Shown: in pieces, positions 7,033 to 13,909 of the stretch
Layout: the number at the start of each line of letters is the position of its first letter
Numbering within the stretch: the stretch's first letter is position 1
Assembly: GCA_964631175.1 (NCBI GenBank)
Contig: CAZVWH010000076.1
Span: 1-14,127 of the forward strand
Reading direction: 5' to 3'
DNA length: 14,127 bases
Source: CAZVWH01 sp964631175
Lineage (GTDB): Bacteria > Planctomycetota > Phycisphaerae > Sedimentisphaerales > Anaerobacaceae
Notes under the pieces: generated by a model
What the model saw: the letters and a program-made list of their open reading frames with translations, nothing else
Told to the model about the DNA's origin: nothing
The model's database searches: none
Translations under genes and position numbers: made by a program

Positions 7033-7078
7033 CAGAAAACAGAAATCAGAATTTCTCTTGTCTGTCCTCTGTCTTCTG
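7033..7078 (-). other. 18-bp imperfect stem-loop in the leader of the receiver gene
   Basis: Arms 7033-7050 and 7061-7078 enclose a 10-nt loop. In the RNA made from the minus strand (operon direction), 17 of 18 positions pair, three of them G·U; the only mismatch is A:A. On the opposite strand the G·U positions would be A/C mismatches, so the fold is favoured in the operon transcript. The arms are also built of 7-nt units (NNCAGAA three times on one side, TCTG-type units on the other). It begins 5 nt after the kinase stop and could modulate processing, stability or termination between kinase and receiver. Confidence 0.6.
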
Positions 7079-7083
7079 CTCTT

Positions 7084-8580
7084 TCATACGGCCTCGACTG
7101 CTTGCCTCGTTGCTAAAGGCAGCTCAAAACCAAAGGTGCTACCCACGTTTGGCTCGCTTATGACAAAGACCCGGCCGTTATGAACTTTTTCGATTATTTG
7201 TTTAACTAAATTAAGTCCTAAACCTGTTCCTTTTGCCTGTTTATTGTTTGCACTAACTCTGTAAAACTTATCAAAAACATGCTCGATTTCATCTTTTGGA
7301 ATTCCAACTCCCGTATCAGTCACTGTGACCTGCGCTAGTCCTGCTGTTTCATTTACAGCAGTCTCAATCTTAACCTTTCCTCCACGCTTAGTGTACTTAA
7401 CCGCATTACTAAGCAGATTGACAATGACCTGAGAAATCATATCCTTGTCCGCATATACGACGTCATAAATGATCGGAGTCTGTGTGACAATTTCAATATT
7501 CTTTTCGCCGGCTGTGCTTTTGATCATCTGCAATTGCTCTTCTATCACTATCGTCAAGCTAACCGGTTTCCTATCTATCTTTATCAAACCAGACTCGATG
7601 CGCGAAACATTCAAAATATCGTCTATCAGACGATTCAATCGTTTTGACTGCTGTTGAATCACCGAATACATTTTCTTTCTTGTCTGCTCATCGTCGGCTT
7701 CACCGTCATCAAGCATTTCTGAGCAAGCTGTGATAGAGGCAAGCGGTGTTTTTAATTCGTGTGAGACGTGACTTACGAAATCATTTTTCATTCTCTGAAT
7801 TTCTTTTTCCCTTGTAATATCGTGCAAGACTGCTACAACCCCGCAAATCTGCTGTCTGTCATCATAGAAGCAAGAGATAATGCAATCGAAAATTTTCGGC
7901 CTTTCGGCCTCCGAAAGGAGTCCATAGGACTGCGAAAATTCAATTTCATGTCTGGTTGCTTCTACTTTATTCTGCCTGCTCCGGCGAAGAAAATGCACCA
8001 ATTCACTTTTATCAGAGGATATAAGAGAATCAATGGGCTTGTACTGGGAATTTGCGAAGTCAAAATTAAAAAGTTTTCCTGCGGCTTCGTTAGCCATCAA
8101 CAACCTGTCATACTCATCAACTACAATCACCGCATCGTGAAGGCTGTATATAATAGCTTCGGTGTTGCCTTTTTGTCTTCGCGACAATTGTACCTGGATT
8201 TGCAGGTCCTTAAGCCGTTCTCGGAGCTGCTTTAAAAGGCTGGAATAACTTTTAACGCGACCATCAATCGCTTTGCTTAGCTCATTTATTAGCGGATTAA
8301 CATTCGGACCGACAACAATGGGCTTGTCGGCTCTTAGCGCTTTAACCATGGATGTGATTGCCCGAGCTAATTTTATCCAAAACCAGCACAGCCAAATCAC
8401 GCCCACAGTCCCTACTAAATATGCGCTAATGCACAATATTCCATACCAACTGTTCTGCCCTATTGCGATGCCAGGATCTTGCCACCCGATAAGGCCTGCC
8501 ACTTCGGCACAAGCTGCTGCAAACAGACTGCATGCCACAATAGCTGTGACTATCACATATGTGTTCTTTCCAAGTTTCAA
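7084..8580 (-). CDS. Membrane-bound PAS sensor histidine kinase
   Basis: The 498 residues comprise two membrane segments (about 8-31 and 46-69) with only a short external loop, a coiled-coil stretch at 100-135, a PAS domain at 140-256, the dimerisation domain with H box SHELKTPL (His274), and the ATP-binding domain: N box (VNLLSNAVKYT, 387-397), G1 DTGVGIP (422-428) and G2 GTGLGL (451-456). It is complete and should autophosphorylate, then pass phosphate to the adjacent receiver. The tiny external loop suggests the signal is sensed in the membrane or cytosol. The start codon is TTG at 8578-8580, chosen because GAGGAG (8591-8596) precedes it by 10 nt. Residues 214-230 of the PAS domain are encoded by a 50-nt compound palindrome and look like an insertion. 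Confidence 0.94.
   Translation of the reverse strand: MKLGKNTYVIVTAIVACSLFAAACAEVAGLIGWQDPGIAIGQNSWYGILCISAYLVGTVGVIWLCWFWIKLARAITSMVKALRADKPIVVGPNVNPLINELSKAIDGRVKSYSSLLKQLRERLKDLQIQVQLSRRQKGNTEAIIYSLHDAVIVVDEYDRLLMANEAAGKLFNFDFANSQYKPIDSLISSDKSELVHFLRRSRQNKVEATRHEIEFSQSYGLLSEAERPKIFDCIISCFYDDRQQICGVVAVLHDITREKEIQRMKNDFVSHVSHELKTPLASITACSEMLDDGEADDEQTRKKMYSVIQQQSKRLNRLIDDILNVSRIESGLIKIDRKPVSLTIVIEEQLQMIKSTAGEKNIEIVTQTPIIYDVVYADKDMISQVIVNLLSNAVKYTKRGGKVKIETAVNETAGLAQVTVTDTGVGIPKDEIEHVFDKFYRVSANNKQAKGTGLGLNLVKQIIEKVHNGRVFVISEPNVGSTFGFELPLATRQAVEAV
7891..7940. repeat. 50-nt compound palindrome (three-way junction) inside the kinase gene
   Basis: An outer perfect 8-bp stem, AATTTTCG (7891-7898) with CGAAAATT (7933-7940), encloses two perfect hairpins back to back: CCTTTCGG-CCT-CCGAAAGG (7900-7918) and AGTCC-ATA-GGACT (7919-7931). 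Only one G on each side of the junction is left unpaired. It is read in frame as about 17 residues between two conserved PAS strands (EIEF before, FDCIIS after). Such a complete cruciform inside a gene is unlikely by chance and points to an inserted element that kept the frame. Confidence 0.7.
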
Positions 8581-8590
8581 ATCAAAAACG

Positions 8591-8596
8591 CTCCTC
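8591..8596 (-). promoter_or_regulatory. Ribosome-binding site deciding the TTG start of the kinase
   Basis: GAGGAG on the minus strand, 10 nt before TTG 8578-8580. It overlaps the first heptad of the adjacent repeat array, so the repeat supplies part of the translation signal. Confidence 0.55.
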
Positions 8597-8631
8597 GATT
8601 CTCAATACTGGATACTCGATACTCGTCGAGT
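8594..8631. repeat. Degenerate heptanucleotide array ending in an ACTCGTCGAGT palindrome
   Basis: On the plus strand five 7-nt units follow one another: CTCGATT, CTCAATA, CTGGATA, CTCGATA and CTCGTCG (8594-8628). The end forms ACTCG-T-CGAGT (8621-8631). Unit, direction and terminal palindrome match the array at 4314-4348. The pair therefore brackets the kinase, receiver, HD-GYP and STAS genes as direct repeats. Confidence 0.7.
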
Positions 8632-8701
8632 GACTAAAGTGAGCTAAAGTTAAGGTTCATAACTTTAGGCACTTTAGTCACTTCAAACTTTAGGCACTTT
8701 A
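8629..8701 (-). other. Large stem-loop plus a repeated 16-mer between the secretin and kinase genes
   Basis: A 13-bp perfect outer stem (8629-8641 with 8670-8682), a 2x1 internal loop, a 9-bp perfect inner stem (8644-8652 with 8660-8668) and a 7-nt loop give 22 base pairs in 54 nt. The right arm lies within a 16-nt direct repeat, AACTTTAGGCACTTTA, at 8661-8676 and 8686-8701. There is no T run on the operon strand. It fills most of the 150-nt gap, the widest in the operon, and stands between the structural genes and the signalling cassette. It may act as a partial terminator or as an RNA processing or stability element that lowers expression of the downstream genes (inference). Confidence 0.65.
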
Positions 8702-8730
8702 ATTCCGAGCATCAATCATTGCAAAATCAC

Positions 8731-10581
8731 TTATCTTCTCCGCCAATTAGAGGCCTCCTGCTGTTCGATAGCTTCCAGCATAGTTCTCTCCATCCTGTCG
8801 GCATCCTCTGGGCTGGTTTCAGAAATAATCCTTTCTTTCAGCCGTATCGCCTCCAGATATGTCGGACGAAGTTCGAGAACTACTACCAGCTCTCGCATCG
8901 CAGATTTGTTGTCACCCTGGAGATAGAATTTGACGGCTTTTGCATAACGGTCTTCTATCAACCTCGTTCTGCTGACCCACTGCAATTCATCCTTAGCACC
9001 AACTCTTTTACGAGCAATATCTACCGCTCTCGCATCGCCAAGCGTCTCTTTCGGCTCTCTTACGATATGGGGCGTAAGTATAACTATCACTTCCTGGCGT
9101 ACGTTGTTATCAGTGGTGCCTCTGAACGCAGCCCCAATAAGTGGCAAGTCACCAAGCAAGGGAATCTGCGAACGCGTGGTCGTTACGGCATCTCTGAACA
9201 AACCCCCTATCACAATAGTTTCGCCATCCTTAACCATAATGTTGGTTGTCAATTCTGCTGTAGTTTTAGTCGGGATACCTTGGGCGTCAAGGTCGCCGGA
9301 ACTGTCCTGCGGGTAGATTTCCATACGAACGTAACCATCATTAGCTATGTAGGGTCTGAAGGAAAGCTTCGTTCCTGTATCGAGGAAGCTGACCTCTCCG
9401 ACAGTAGCCTGTCCGCTGGCATCAATAGTAGTTCTGTCTCTGTATCCAATACTTTTTCCGATAAATACTGTTCCGGACTGCTTGTTCAATGCGAGAATCT
9501 TGGGATTTGCAAGAATTGTGATATCAGTTATAGTTTCCAACGCGTTTATGAATCCCGCCAAATTACCACTAGTTATACCGATTCTCAGCCCGCCGGTTGC
9601 TAATTTGGCAAAGCCAAAACTTTCCATTGCTGTTCCGTCAACTCCGGAGGCTATTTGGGCGATGGGCGTGGTTGACTCCTTACCTCTATCAACCGTATTA
9701 CCTGTAGCATAATCTTCCGTTGCTGAGGTACCTTTCAAACTGACTCCATTAAGCAAGTTCCAGTCAATCCCAAATTCCATTCCCTCGGTCAAGGTGGCAC
9801 TTAGAATGGTCGCCTCAATCAAGACCTGTTGAGGTCTGACATCAATCGAGGCTATCAGTTCTTCTGCCTTGGAAATGTTTTCAGGGTAGTCATAAATCAC
9901 AATGGTATCGTGAAGTGCCATACTGTTGCCGCCGGTATCTCCCCCAACACCTTCTTTACCTGCCGAGATACCCACTTCGGCTTTGGTGCTTTCCTGTATA
10001 ATTCCAGCTTTACTGAGCACCGGTGAAGTGAGCTTTTTGGCCTCTTCGGCGGTAATGTAGTACAACGTGAACACCTTGTATATCATTCGCGACTGGTCTT
10101 CCTTGAGCGCTTTGTATTCCTCAGCGGTATAGACTTTGATGAAATTGTCTTGCTGCTCATATTTGAAGCTGTGTCCCAGGATAGCTTCCAGCGCTTGCTC
10201 AAATGTCACATCATAAAGATTAGTGATCGTAATCAATCCATCCACTTTTGGTGATGGCACAATGTTAGTCTGATAACGAGCCCCCAAAAAATTAAGCGCA
10301 TCACGTATTCCCCAGTCCTTCTTGAAAGAGATCGACTGAATCTTCACGGTTGTGGAGGTATCAGCCAATGATAACGAAGCCGACTCACCTGTACCCTGTA
10401 TTCCTTCAGCGTCACCTACATCACCGCTATTTTGGATTGGGTTTTGGCTTAGATAATTTTCGATTGGGCCCTTATCATTACCACCAACTGCGATCGCCAC
10501 CATCAAAGCTAACAAAAAGGCGTTTGTGAACAGGTACTTCAGTATTTTGATTTTACTGCTCGATATTTTTTTGCCACGCAT
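8731..10581 (-). CDS. gspD: Secretin (PilQ/GspD family) with a TPR-like C-terminal tail
   Basis: The 616-residue outer-membrane secretin has an N-terminal signal/anchor (hydrophobic 18-33), an STN/N0-like domain at about 83-150 (DALNFLGARYQTNIV, FEQALEAILG), an N1-type domain at about 165-250 with a Gly-rich loop (203-219), and the secretin pore domain at about 250-510. The pore domain contains NPKILALN, GTKLSFRPYI, VIGGLFRD and the hallmark PLLGDLPLIGAAFRG (474-488), closing with VIVILTPHIV. Beyond residue 510 lies a tail of about 100 residues with one TPR-like helix pair (AVKFYLQGDNKSAMRELV...LRP), unusual for secretins. It should form the pore through which the pilus or substrate leaves. 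The start is supported by GGGAG 7 nt before the ATG. The 91-nt gap before it holds only A/T-rich sequence. Confidence 0.94.
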   Translation of the reverse strand: MRGKKISSSKIKILKYLFTNAFLLALMVAIAVGGNDKGPIENYLSQNPIQNSGDVGDAEGIQGTGESASLSLADTSTTVKIQSISFKKDWGIRDALNFLGARYQTNIVPSPKVDGLITITNLYDVTFEQALEAILGHSFKYEQQDNFIKVYTAEEYKALKEDQSRMIYKVFTLYYITAEEAKKLTSPVLSKAGIIQESTKAEVGISAGKEGVGGDTGGNSMALHDTIVIYDYPENISKAEELIASIDVRPQQVLIEATILSATLTEGMEFGIDWNLLNGVSLKGTSATEDYATGNTVDRGKESTTPIAQIASGVDGTAMESFGFAKLATGGLRIGITSGNLAGFINALETITDITILANPKILALNKQSGTVFIGKSIGYRDRTTIDASGQATVGEVSFLDTGTKLSFRPYIANDGYVRMEIYPQDSSGDLDAQGIPTKTTAELTTNIMVKDGETIVIGGLFRDAVTTTRSQIPLLGDLPLIGAAFRGTTDNNVRQEVIVILTPHIVREPKETLGDARAVDIARKRVGAKDELQWVSRTRLIEDRYAKAVKFYLQGDNKSAMRELVVVLELRPTYLEAIRLKERIISETSPEDADRMERTMLEAIEQQEASNWRRR

Positions 10582-10672
10582 ATTTCAACTCCCATCTTTG
10601 TTACAAACTCCACTTTGCAAAAATTTGCAAAATGTCATATTTCAAACACATCAAATGCACTTCTCAATCTGT

Positions 10673-11278
10673 TCAATCTGTTCCATCAGTTACTGGAATA
10701 AGTTTTATCTCTACTTCTACTTTACCACAGCTTATAACTACGAGATTTTTTTCAATTCGAACTACTTCACATTCAAACGAATCCTGTCCATCCTTTAGTG
10801 AAAATTTATCCCCCATTGACAGTAATCTGCCATTGATAAACGCGCGGGGATTTCGGCCCAGCTCTATTGCCTCCAGCTTTAGGCCGGCACGTATTAATCG
10901 TGAGCGTAAGCTCACCGAGTTCCGGACGCTCCTGCCTGCTTGGCCTTTAGAGGCTAAGTATTTTCCTTCCGGAATAAAACCTTTCCATTCATTCGGATCA
11001 AAAAAGTCTTCGGTAATTACGTCATTACGTCCCTGGATTTGTGGCAATTCGATAAAAGATATTTTTATACGTGAATTTTCCTGCTCTTTCTGGTCCTGCT
11101 GCTTAGCTGTCAAAGCAGCTTCAGCAGCTTTTGGTGCTTTTTTTGCAAATAGTTTGATCCACATAAAGACCATCAACGCAATAAGGCACAGAGCAAATAT
11201 GGTCTTTTTCTTCTCTGCAGCCAACTGATTAAAAAGTCTATTAGTCCCGTTACTAATGTTTTTTAAATTCTGTTTCAT
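10673..11278 (-). CDS. PilP/GspC-like inner-membrane protein
   Basis: The 201 residues comprise a short cytosolic N-terminus, one membrane segment (about 26-44), a charged, Ala/Gln-rich linker (45-70) and a periplasmic part. The C-terminal 60 residues (LKLEAIELGRNPRAFINGRL, GDKF, VVRIEKNLVVISCGKVEVEIKL) have the compact beta pattern of PilP and of the GspC homology region, which link the inner-membrane PilN/PilO complex to the secretin. Its place directly before the secretin gene, and after pilO, supports that role. There is no lipobox, unlike classical PilP, so it is nearer GspC in topology. A 9-nt tandem repeat (GAACAGATT twice) straddles its stop codon. The family call rests mainly on position and topology. 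Confidence 0.7.
   Translation of the reverse strand: MKQNLKNISNGTNRLFNQLAAEKKKTIFALCLIALMVFMWIKLFAKKAPKAAEAALTAKQQDQKEQENSRIKISFIELPQIQGRNDVITEDFFDPNEWKGFIPEGKYLASKGQAGRSVRNSVSLRSRLIRAGLKLEAIELGRNPRAFINGRLLSMGDKFSLKDGQDSFECEVVRIEKNLVVISCGKVEVEIKLIPVTDGTD
10900..10915. repeat. 16-nt palindrome within the PilP/GspC-like gene
   Basis: GTGAGC-GTAA-GCTCAC, a perfect 6-bp stem with a 4-nt loop, encodes about residues 122-127 (VSLRSR). It may belong to the same class of small coding palindromes as those in gspF and pilN, although its sequence differs. Confidence 0.4.
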
Positions 11279-11313
11279 ATCTTCTCGGTCTCGTCAGAAT
11301 AGTTTTTGCCTGG

Positions 11314-11916
11314 CTAAACCCCGTGAGAAATTTCCCCAATTTCTTGTATATTTGACAATCTTGAATTTCCAACGGTGTCAACTTCCGACCTATAATAAAT
11401 GACAGCGTTTGTCTCCATATTAACTTCGCCACTGAAACTGCCATCGTTTACGAGCTTAACCCGCTCGATGCGAACCAGCCTGTCCAGCCTTTGCAGTTTT
11501 TTGTAGAACTCGAAGACTTGAATTAATCTACCTTTACACCGCATGTTTATCGGTATGCAATTTAGGTCATCGGTTTTTATCTCACTTTGGGGAGCAATGA
11601 CCTGCTCTTTCAGGTTGTGCTCGGTCATCAAATTAGCCAACTGTTGCAAAAACATTCCAAGAGCTCTTTGCTCGGGTACATTTACCTCAAAGTTTGAAGC
11701 TGCCTGCTGTAAATTCTCCATTTTCTCTATAAGCACAGGTAGCTGTCTGCTGCCTATTGTTCCTTTATCAATTGCGATTCGCAGTGCGGATTTTGTCTGC
11801 TTTACAGCCGTCATTGTTTTGTGTAATGGCAGACAGCCGAGCCATATAAAATCGACCACCAACATGACAGCCACAATACAAATTAGCACCTGTTGTTTTT
11901 TCCAAAAGAGCAACAC
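11314..11916 (-). CDS. pilO: PilO-like inner-membrane assembly protein
   Basis: As read here the protein has 200 residues: a membrane segment at about 9-28, a coiled-coil region at 33-75, and a periplasmic alpha/beta domain (NMRCKGRLIQVFEFYKKLQRLDRLVRIERV, about 124-153) typical of PilO, which pairs with PilN and links PilM to the secretin. The start codon is GTG 11914-11916, with GGAG (11923-11926) 6 nt upstream. The same frame stays open for 20 more codons, to TAG 11977-11979, and reads like protein (LDSALDEQRKAES). An ATG at 11982-11984 enters that frame if one A is added to the A5 run at 11962-11966. The true N-terminus may therefore be longer. Family assignment rests on topology, length and position between pilN and pilP. 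Confidence 0.8.
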   Translation of the reverse strand: MLLFWKKQQVLICIVAVMLVVDFIWLGCLPLHKTMTAVKQTKSALRIAIDKGTIGSRQLPVLIEKMENLQQAASNFEVNVPEQRALGMFLQQLANLMTEHNLKEQVIAPQSEIKTDDLNCIPINMRCKGRLIQVFEFYKKLQRLDRLVRIERVKLVNDGSFSGEVNMETNAVIYYRSEVDTVGNSRLSNIQEIGEISHGV

Positions 11917-11988
11917 TATACTCTCCGCCTTTCTTTGTTCGTCTAAGGCCGAATCTAACGATTTTTGCCCTGCCGGCTATCCATAAAA

Positions 11989-12684
11989 TCAGAGTTTCTC
12001 CTGGCGATAATTTGCCAGGTAGCAGCTTATCTCAAACTCGCTTACCTGGAAATCTTCTGCACTGTTTGTAGAATTAGCAGGTATCTGTAGCGTTCTGTTT
12101 CGGCAGATTGATGGATAAACCAGACAAAAATACGGTGAATCTTCTAATTTGCGTACCAAAGCCGCCAAGTCGCTGGAATCCGCCGCTATACCATTCATCA
12201 CCACTTTGAAACGGACATTGCCGAGCGGTCCGCCTGCGGCGGATCTCTTGTCAAGCTCAGAGCCGACCACTCTAACGACCGAACCACTGTCTGTTTTGGA
12301 TGGTTGTCTGTCTTTGAACTTTTCAGCGATGAGCTCTACTTTGTCGAGCACTATGTTTTCACCAATCAAAAAGCTCATCTCAGCTAAGACATTAGCTACG
12401 TCAATTTTAGAGTTGATTTGGCCGATGATATGTGCTTTTTTCTGTAATTCTGTCAGCTCGTTCTTAATTTTTGTGAACTGTTTTGATGCATTTTGTACGT
12501 CCGACCGATCCGACGCCATTTTAGCAAGTTTAGCTGTTGCCGTTGAAATAGAATTCAGGGAGACAAAAATCCACACCATCATTACACTAAACATGCAAGC
12601 CAGAGCTATGTACTGTGTACTGTACCTAAACTTCCGGCGTCTGCCGCTTTTATACCACTCTGGAAGAAAATCAATCTCATTCAT
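11989..12684 (-). CDS. pilN: PilN-like inner-membrane assembly protein
   Basis: The 231 residues begin MNEIDFLPEWY, the short cytosolic motif (I-N/D-F/L-LP) by which PilN docks into PilM. A membrane segment at about 25-44, a coiled coil at 50-90 and a periplasmic ferredoxin-like domain (about 93-225) follow, the last interrupted by a charged loop at 120-155. It follows pilM by 13 nt with no clear ribosome-binding site, consistent with coupled translation. Two repeat-derived segments lie in the coding sequence: a TGTACTG heptad pair encoding part of YSTQY (about 21-25), and a 15-nt palindrome encoding residues 148-152 (Ser-Ala-Ala-Gly-Gly) in the loop. With PilM, PilO and the PilP-like protein it should form the inner-membrane alignment complex. 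Confidence 0.88.
   Translation of the reverse strand: MNEIDFLPEWYKSGRRRKFRYSTQYIALACMFSVMMVWIFVSLNSISTATAKLAKMASDRSDVQNASKQFTKIKNELTELQKKAHIIGQINSKIDVANVLAEMSFLIGENIVLDKVELIAEKFKDRQPSKTDSGSVVRVVGSELDKRSAAGGPLGNVRFKVVMNGIAADSSDLAALVRKLEDSPYFCLVYPSICRNRTLQIPANSTNSAEDFQVSEFEISCYLANYRQEKL
12229..12243 (-). repeat. 15-nt palindrome in pilN, encoding Ser-Ala-Ala-Gly-Gly
   Basis: TCCGCC-TGC-GGCGGA, a perfect 6-bp stem with a 3-nt loop. Codon phase and arms are identical to the copy in gspF (2461-2475); only the middle three bases, which form the loop, differ. It falls in a variable loop of PilN. Confidence 0.7.
12609..12625. repeat. Heptanucleotide tandem repeat within pilN
   Basis: TGTACTG occurs twice in tandem (12609-12615 and 12616-12622), followed by a partial third unit TAC. 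It encodes part of YSTQY just before the membrane segment. The 7-nt period matches the period of the intergenic arrays, although the unit sequence differs. Confidence 0.45.
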
Positions 12685-12697
12685 AATTATCAGAACA

Positions 12698-13894
12698 TTA
12701 AAATACGTTTTCTTGCATTTTGTGAGCAGCCGATTCGTTGGTAGTGCCGCTGAAGCCCTTGAGGCTCAGTCCTACAGCTACCGCCCACTCACAAAGCAAA
12801 CCCTGCTTGTTACTACCAAGATTTATGCTCATCTTTTCGCTCGGCAAATCAAAACCTTTCAACGGCTGAGCCACATCTATCTCAATCTTTAGCTGCTGTC
12901 TTAAAACATCGAGCAAAACATTTTCGTACGCTTCTCCTCCGCTAAAAACAAGCCTCTCAACACGCTTACCCCTGAATGTCACCGTATAGTATCTAAAACA
13001 CAGTGATATCTCCCTTGCAAGCTCTTCAGCAACTGTGGTTATAGCATTGACCATCGCCCGTTGCGTAGAGGCATCAAGCTGCTGTTTATCCGCTGCTGAG
13101 GCTTGTTCGCCGGAGCTTGTTTGCCTCTCCGGCTGGTTTTCCGTCATTCTAAGCCTACCCCGCAGTATCTTAGCCTCATCGATGCCGATACCTAATCTTG
13201 CTGCAATTTCACGATTGAACCTGTTTCCTCCAACCGCTATTTGCTTAACGAAGCAGATTTCTCCCCCCCGGCCGAACACCACCGTAGTAAAGCTGCTGCC
13301 TATATCCAAAAAAATCACCGTTTGCTCTTTGTCCTCCTGACGCCTCAGCGACCTCTCGAAGCACCTGAACAATGCACATGGAATAACATCTATTGCCACG
13401 GGCCTTAGTTGAGCCGCTTCAAGCATTGCTATATGGCTCTTTATCGTTTCATCATCCGTAGCAAAAAGTATCAGCTCATTCTTAACCTCATCGCCGTGCA
13501 TGACACTGCCGGCAATTATGTAGTTAATTGCATCCCTATCCGGATCCAGCCTGAAACGGTGGGCGGCTTCCCTTTTTAAGGACTGCTCAATCTGGGGCGG
13601 CTCCGTCTCCGACAATCGCAGAGAGGTTATTTTTACCCTTTCATTCGGCAGACATGAGACGACGTTTCTTCCGTGAAACTTACCCTCCGCCAACATCTGC
13701 TTTACAGAGGAAATAATAAACCCTTCTCTTTCTTCGCTATTGCCATTTATATCAGCGTCAATACGAGTTTCATCTGCTGCAATGACGGCGAACCGGCCTT
13801 CATTGATTGCTAACTGAATCATCTTTATAGAATTATGACCAATGTCCAGTCCAATCGGCCGCACACTTCGTGATCTAATGTTCCAGCTTATCAT
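12698..13894 (-). CDS. pilM: PilM-like actin-fold assembly protein
   Basis: The 398 residues carry the actin/FtsA-type nucleotide motifs: phosphate 1 GLDIGHNSIKMIQL (15-28), phosphate 2 IFLDIGSSFTTVV (194-206) and the adenosine motif LVFSGGEAY (315-323). PilM is cytosolic and binds the N-terminus of PilN; here pilN follows 13 nt later and begins with the expected docking motif. The start is supported by GAGGTG 8 nt before the ATG, and the stop of the upstream pseudopilin gene is 15 nt away. A Gln/Ser-rich stretch at about 250-277 separates subdomains, is longer than I would expect for PilM, and contains a 7-bp inverted repeat. Confidence 0.92.
   Translation of the reverse strand: MISWNIRSRSVRPIGLDIGHNSIKMIQLAINEGRFAVIAADETRIDADINGNSEEREGFIISSVKQMLAEGKFHGRNVVSCLPNERVKITSLRLSETEPPQIEQSLKREAAHRFRLDPDRDAINYIIAGSVMHGDEVKNELILFATDDETIKSHIAMLEAAQLRPVAIDVIPCALFRCFERSLRRQEDKEQTVIFLDIGSSFTTVVFGRGGEICFVKQIAVGGNRFNREIAARLGIGIDEAKILRGRLRMTENQPERQTSSGEQASAADKQQLDASTQRAMVNAITTVAEELAREISLCFRYYTVTFRGKRVERLVFSGGEAYENVLLDVLRQQLKIEIDVAQPLKGFDLPSEKMSINLGSNKQGLLCEWAVAVGLSLKGFSGTTNESAAHKMQENVF
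13109..13133. repeat. Inverted repeat within the variable linker of pilM
   Basis: GCCGGAG (13109-13115) and CTCCGGC (13127-13133) form a 7-bp perfect stem around an 11-nt loop. It encodes about residues 254-262, in the Gln/Ser-rich linker. It may be another inserted palindrome, but a chance origin is possible. Confidence 0.35.
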
Positions 13895-13909
13895 CTTCCT
13901 TTCACCTCA

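Noticed and set aside
8719..9603. Long plus-strand open frame (about 294 codons) opposite the secretin gene
   Set aside because: It lies wholly antisense to a clear secretin, its translation shows no family pattern, and it is Ser/Cys-rich as expected for a shadow frame.
10582..10672. Possible 17-codon peptide before the secretin (ATG near 10630, stop near the secretin ribosome-binding site)
   Set aside because: It has no convincing ribosome-binding site and no similarity; it is too short to support.
11253..11444. Minus-strand frame overlapping the end of pilO and the start of the PilP-like gene
   Set aside because: It is out of frame with both, has no ribosome-binding site, and both neighbours have better protein evidence.
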